DNA from: Rhodoferax sp.
GTDB lineage: Bacteria > Pseudomonadota > Gammaproteobacteria > Burkholderiales > Burkholderiaceae
Length of the DNA: 5,387 nucleotides
Reading direction: 5' to 3'
Assembly (NCBI GenBank): GCA_028292075.1
Contig: JAQGNA010000077.1
Coordinates: forward strand, 1-5,387
Shown piece after piece: positions 1 through 5,387 of this stretch. Below the pieces are notes generated by a model that saw only the letters and a program-made list of their open reading frames with translations, searched no databases and was not told where the DNA came from. Made by a program: the position numbers and the translations under genes. The number at the start of each line of letters is the position of its first letter. Within the stretch, counting starts at the first letter, position 1.

Positions 1-821
1 AGCGTGCCGGCGATGTAGGTGCCGAACACGTTGAAGAGGCCGATCAGTGCCAGGGCGTAGCCGGCCACCTCGGGCGACAGGCCCTTGTCCTTCAGGTAGC
101 TCGGCATGTGCACGCCGATGAACACCACCTGGAAGCCGCAGACGAAGTAGCCGGCCATCAGCAACTGGAAGCTCGGGTACTTGAAGGCCTCGCGGAATGC
201 CTGGCCGATGCTCTGCTGGCGCGCCACGGCACTTTTGCCACCGAAACCGGGCTCGCGAAGCCAGAATGAAAGCGGCACCAGCAGCAGCACGGCCGCGCCC
301 AGGATGACCAGCGCCTGCTGCCAGCCGAAATTCGCAATGAGGAAACCCTCGGTCGGCACCATGAGGAACTGGCCGAACGAGCCGGCCGCGGCCGCGATGC
401 CCATGGCCCACGAGCGACGCTCGGCCGGCACATTGCGGCCGATCACGCCGTAGACCACCGCATAGGTGGTGCCGGCCTGGGCCATGCCGATCAGCACGCC
501 GGCGCTCAAGGTGAACAGCAGTGGCGTCGGCGAATGGGCCATGCCCCACAGACCCACCGCATAGAACAGGGCGCCGCCCACGATCACCTTGAACGCACCG
601 AAGCGATCGGCCAGCATGCCGGCAAAAATGCCCGACACGCCCCAGGCAAGGTTCTGGATGGCGATGGCAAAGGCGAAGGTCTCGCGCGTCCAGCCCTGGG
701 CCTGGGTGATCGGCTGCAACCAGAGGCCGAAACCATGGCGGATGCCCATGGACAAGGTCACGATCAGGCCACCGCACAGCAGCACCTGGGTCATGGAAAG
801 CGGTTTGGTCTGGGTTTGCAT
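1..821 (-). CDS. MFS transporter, N-terminal part (cut by window edge)
   Basis: Reading the minus strand from the ATG at 821 gives 273 uninterrupted codons (MQTQTKPLSMTQVLLCGG...) that continue past position 1, so the C-terminal third is missing. The protein is strongly hydrophobic, with about eight visible membrane helices (roughly residues 13-30, 47-70, 77-95, 100-126, 136-158, 165-187, 218-238, 251-272). The classic MFS motif A lies between helices 2 and 3: GMLADRFGAFKVI, residues 68-80. A polar central loop (about 188-216) separates the N-terminal six-helix half from the second half. The N-terminus MGIRHGFGLWLQPI followed by GWTRETFAFAIAIQNL resembles bacterial monocarboxylate-porter-like (OFA/MCT-type) MFS proteins, from recall only. 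The substrate cannot be told; an organic acid or similar small solute is a guess. The start is supported by a weak AAGAG (831-835) nine bases upstream. The gene is transcribed divergently from parE. MFS assignment is confident; subfamily is tentative. Confidence 0.9.
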   Translation of the reverse strand, partial: MQTQTKPLSMTQVLLCGGLIVTLSMGIRHGFGLWLQPITQAQGWTRETFAFAIAIQNLAWGVSGIFAGMLADRFGAFKVIVGGALFYAVGLWGMAHSPTPLLFTLSAGVLIGMAQAGTTYAVVYGVIGRNVPAERRSWAMGIAAAAGSFGQFLMVPTEGFLIANFGWQQALVILGAAVLLLVPLSFWLREPGFGGKSAVARQQSIGQAFREAFKYPSFQLLMAGYFVCGFQVVFIGVHMPSYLKDKGLSPEVAGYALALIGLFNVFGTYIAGT

Positions 822-864
822 GGTGTTTTGCTCTTGTCGCCTGGCGCCCTGGCGGGGCTCGTCT

Positions 865-891
865 CCGGCAGTGCGCGGGTGCAGCTGCCGG
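865..891. repeat. Inverted repeat, candidate operator or 5'-UTR hairpin
   Basis: CCGGCAG (865-871) is perfectly complementary to CTGCCGG (885-891), with a 13-base spacer. One further outer T-G wobble pair (864/892) is possible. The right arm overlaps the palindrome GCAGCTGC (881-888). The element lies 44 bp upstream of the MFS start codon, in its probable leader or promoter, and about 110 bp upstream of parE. No T-tract follows on either strand, so it is not a terminator. A binding site for a regulator of the transporter is plausible but inferred; a chance repeat in GC-rich DNA is not excluded. Confidence 0.3.
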
Positions 892-985
892 GAAAGAAGT
901 TTACGCATTCGCGGGCTGTCTTGCGCGCCGGCTTCGGCGACGGGTGAAATACTGTCGAAACATCCAGCCCTCGGTCGTTGCTCAC

Positions 986-991
986 TACAAT
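986..991 (+). promoter_or_regulatory. Candidate -10 box of parE, giving a (near-)leaderless mRNA
   Basis: TACAAT matches the sigma-70 -10 consensus TATAAT in five of six positions and stands out in GC-rich DNA. Transcription would normally begin 6-8 bases after the box, at about 997-999, which is the parE ATG itself. No Shine-Dalgarno sequence lies before that ATG, as expected of a leaderless transcript. No good -35 hexamer is present 16-18 bp upstream (around 962-969), and there is no extended -10 TG. These absences keep confidence modest. Confidence 0.4.
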
Positions 992-998
992 CTCGTCC

Positions 999-3002
<2,004 letters not shown>

Positions 3003-3027
3003 ACGGCTTGTCCGCACGCTCGCGGGT

Positions 3028-3034
3028 TAAGGAG
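3028..3034 (+). promoter_or_regulatory. Strong Shine-Dalgarno of the lytic transglycosylase gene
   Basis: TAAGGAG lies nine bases before the ATG at 3044, a near-ideal ribosome binding site. It fixes the start and rules out the upstream in-frame TTG at 2999, which overlaps the parE stop. It contrasts with parE and parC, neither of which has a recognisable Shine-Dalgarno. Confidence 0.85.
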
Positions 3035-3043
3035 ATTGCCGCA

Positions 3044-3868
3044 ATGACCATCAAATTCTTTCGTGAAAGTGCGCGTTTGCCAAGGCTTGGCCTGCTGCTG
3101 TCGCTCCTCTTTTTGCATCAGTTTGCGGCGGCCGACGTGTGGGGCTACATCGACACAAAGGGCGTGGCGCATTTCGATACGCAGCGGGTCGACGAACGCT
3201 ATGAGTTGTTTTTCAAGGGCAACGAAAGCTTCGACACCGCGCAATTGCCGATCGGGGCCGTGGGCGGGGTTTCGGCTGCGCCGCCCAAGCTGCTCGCCTT
3301 TTTCGACATCTCGCCCAGCTACAAGTTGGTCAAGCACCACCTCCGCGAGGCGGCCACCACGCATGGTGTCGACTACGAGTTGCTGCAGGCGCTGATCGTC
3401 ACCGAGTCCGGCTTCAGCAGCACGGCGGTGTCGCCCAAGGGCGCCGTGGGCCTGATGCAGATCATGCCCGCCACCGCCGAGCGTTACGGCCTGACCGGCG
3501 ACCCGAAGGCCAGCGTCGAGCAGAAGCTGACCGACCCCAAGACCAACATCCGCATCGGCACCCGCTACCTGCGGGACCTGATCGCCATGTTTCCCGGCCA
3601 GCTCGAACTGGCCGTGGCCTCGTACAACGCGGGCGAAGGCGCGGTGCAGCGGGCCGGCAACCGCATTCCGAACTACAAGGAAACCCAGGCCTATGTAAAG
3701 ACAGTGCTGGCCTTGTACAACGGGTTGAAGCCGCCCGAGGCCCTGGTCGAACAGCGGCGCCGCCCGGTGCGCGTGCGCATGGAACTCGGCGGCGGCGCCT
3801 CTGGCCGGGCCAACATGCCAGAACTCGGCGCCACGCTGCCGGACGCCGTGAGGCCAGTGGCCCGATGA
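3044..3868 (+). CDS. Secreted lytic transglycosylase, SLT domain family
   Basis: 274-aa exported enzyme predicted to cleave the MurNAc-GlcNAc bond of peptidoglycan non-hydrolytically, forming 1,6-anhydroMurNAc ends. Residues 1-30 are a signal peptide: basic MTIKFFRESARLPR, hydrophobic LGLLLSLLFLHQF, then AAA before DVWGY, a likely signal peptidase I site. There is no lipobox cysteine, so it should be soluble in the periplasm. Residues 31-60 (DVWGYIDTKGVAHF...) resemble the short DUF4124-like module found in many proteobacterial exported proteins. The SLT domain spans about 92-228: catalytic E121 in ESGFSSTAVSPKG, GLMQIMPATAERYGL (136-150), NIRIGTRYLRDL (168-179), AVASYNAGEGAV (190-201) and YVKTVLALY (217-225). 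The Arg/Pro/Gly-rich tail (about 229-274) looks disordered. The gene starts 41 bp after parE with no terminator between, suggesting co-transcription. Family assignment is firm; the exact class and physiological role (growth, division, recycling) are not determinable. An E. coli gene name would be misleading. Confidence 0.93.
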   Translation: MTIKFFRESARLPRLGLLLSLLFLHQFAAADVWGYIDTKGVAHFDTQRVDERYELFFKGNESFDTAQLPIGAVGGVSAAPPKLLAFFDISPSYKLVKHHLREAATTHGVDYELLQALIVTESGFSSTAVSPKGAVGLMQIMPATAERYGLTGDPKASVEQKLTDPKTNIRIGTRYLRDLIAMFPGQLELAVASYNAGEGAVQRAGNRIPNYKETQAYVKTVLALYNGLKPPEALVEQRRRPVRVRMELGGGASGRANMPELGATLPDAVRPVAR

Positions 3869-3993
3869 GCCGACGGAGCGAAAAGCCGACTGACCGCCGC
3901 GCAGGGGACTCCTCCACCCCGGCCGCAGCGAACTGGCGGGCCGGGCGCCTGCATGCCTGCCACGGCCTGAAACCAGCGGGCGCACTCCGGCGC

Positions 3994-4029
3994 CGGCCCA
4001 CCCGGCCCCTCCGGCCCCTCCTGCCCCTT
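3994..4029 (+). repeat. Four-unit 9-bp tandem repeat
   Basis: Four consecutive 9-base units are visible: CGGCCCACC, CGGCCCCTC, CGGCCCCTC and CTGCCCCTT. The central two are identical and the outer two differ at two or three positions. The array is non-coding as far as I can tell; in the frame of the short ORF starting at 3865 it would encode RPT-RPL-RPL-LPL. Slippage in GC-rich DNA is the simplest origin. It may vary in copy number between strains. Confidence 0.6.
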
Positions 4030-4064
4030 ATCGCAACCGCTTCCTGATGGTGCGTGGCGATTTC

Positions 4065-4107
4065 GCCGGGCCCGCGGTCTGCCGCGGTACCGGCCGTTTT
4101 TCTCTTT
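4065..4107 (+). terminator. Rho-independent terminator-like hairpin upstream of parC
   Basis: The inner stem is CCGCGG (4072-4077) paired with CCGCGG (4082-4087) around the loop TCTG. After a 2x2 internal mismatch the stem resumes with GCCGG (4065-4069) paired with CCGGC (4090-4094), giving 11 G-C pairs in all. Two bases later comes the T-rich tract TTTTTCTCTTT (4097-4107). This is the form of an intrinsic terminator for plus-strand transcription. It lies about 200 bp after the transglycosylase stop and ends 42 bp before the parC ATG, so it could end the parE-transglycosylase transcript or act as an attenuator in a parC leader. GGCG (4056-4059) can pair with CGCC (4064-4067), which would compete with the outer stem. 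Confidence 0.6.
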
Positions 4108-4149
4108 CCCCGTTTATTCCAAAGACCCTGCGTCTCTGCCATTTTTGCC

Positions 4150-5387
<1,238 letters not shown>

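Larger units (their letters stand above)
822..998. other. Divergent intergenic region between MFS gene and parE
   Basis: These 177 bp separate two diverging start codons and must hold the promoters of both genes. I see a 7-bp inverted repeat (865-891) and a TACAAT box (986-991), listed separately. No convincing -35/-10 pair is visible for the minus-strand MFS gene. A weak plus-strand pair, TTGCGC (921-926) and TGAAAT (945-950) with an 18-bp spacer, is possible but matches consensus poorly. No coding potential is apparent. Confidence 0.7.
3869..4149 (+). other. Gap between transglycosylase gene and parC: repeats, terminator, short overlapping ORFs
   Basis: No recognisable gene. Two short ORFs tile the gap. 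ORF a (3865-4047, 60 codons) begins at an ATGA overlap with the transglycosylase stop; its Arg/Pro-rich sequence looks like a translation of GC-rich non-coding DNA. ORF b (4047-4157, 36 codons, [11 protein letters not shown]...LCHFCHE) begins at a TGATG overlap with the stop of ORF a and ends 8 bases into parC. Neither has a Shine-Dalgarno or a known relative that I recognise. The gap also holds a 9-bp tandem repeat and a terminator-like hairpin, listed separately. The last 40 bases are pyrimidine-rich and relatively AT-rich and may contain a weak parC promoter, but I cannot pick out a convincing hexamer pair. Confidence 0.6.

Noticed and set aside
978..998. In-frame TTG upstream of parE as the start codon
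   Set aside because: It adds seven residues (LLTTISS-type) with no family similarity and has no Shine-Dalgarno. The putative -10 box would lie inside it.
3852..3862. GGCC-AGT-GGCC inverted repeat at the end of the transglycosylase gene as a terminator
   Set aside because: The stem is only four bp, it lies inside the coding sequence, and no T-tract follows.

Overview
The window is about two-thirds GC by eye, with strong G/C preference at third codon positions. It looks like the chromosome of a betaproteobacterium, most likely Burkholderiales and plausibly Comamonadaceae. That placement rests on recalled family features: a beta-type ParC with a longer segment after [19 protein letters not shown], and a monocarboxylate-porter-like MFS protein. 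It is not based on a database search.

Layout: (1) 1-821, minus strand: the N-terminal 273 codons of a major facilitator superfamily transporter that runs off the left edge. (2) 822-998: a divergent intergenic region holding a 7-bp inverted repeat and a TACAAT -10-like box that sits almost on the parE start codon. (3) 999-3002, plus: complete parE, the ATPase/TOPRIM subunit of DNA topoisomerase IV. (4) 3044-3868, plus: a complete secreted soluble-lytic-transglycosylase-type (SLT) murein hydrolase, 41 bp after parE and with a strong Shine-Dalgarno. (5) 3869-4149: a 281-bp gap with a four-unit 9-bp tandem repeat, a strong intrinsic-terminator-like hairpin with a T-tract, and a chain of two short overlapping ORFs leading to the parC start. 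(6) 4150-5387, plus: the first 412 codons of parC, the DNA-cleaving subunit of topoisomerase IV, which runs off the right edge.

How the genes fit together: ParE and ParC form the ParC2ParE2 enzyme that decatenates daughter chromosomes. The transglycosylase between them acts on periplasmic peptidoglycan and is not part of that enzyme. Its close spacing to parE suggests co-transcription. The terminator-like hairpin before parC suggests that parC expression is at least partly separated from, or attenuated relative to, parE and the transglycosylase gene.

Nothing here looks like a mobile element, CRISPR array, RNA gene or defence island. The window is mostly core housekeeping. The points most worth a second look are the Gln at the quinolone-contact Ser position of ParC, the parE start that looks leaderless, the terminator/short-ORF arrangement before parC, and the proline-rich N-terminal extension of ParC encoded by a 12-bp tandem repeat.
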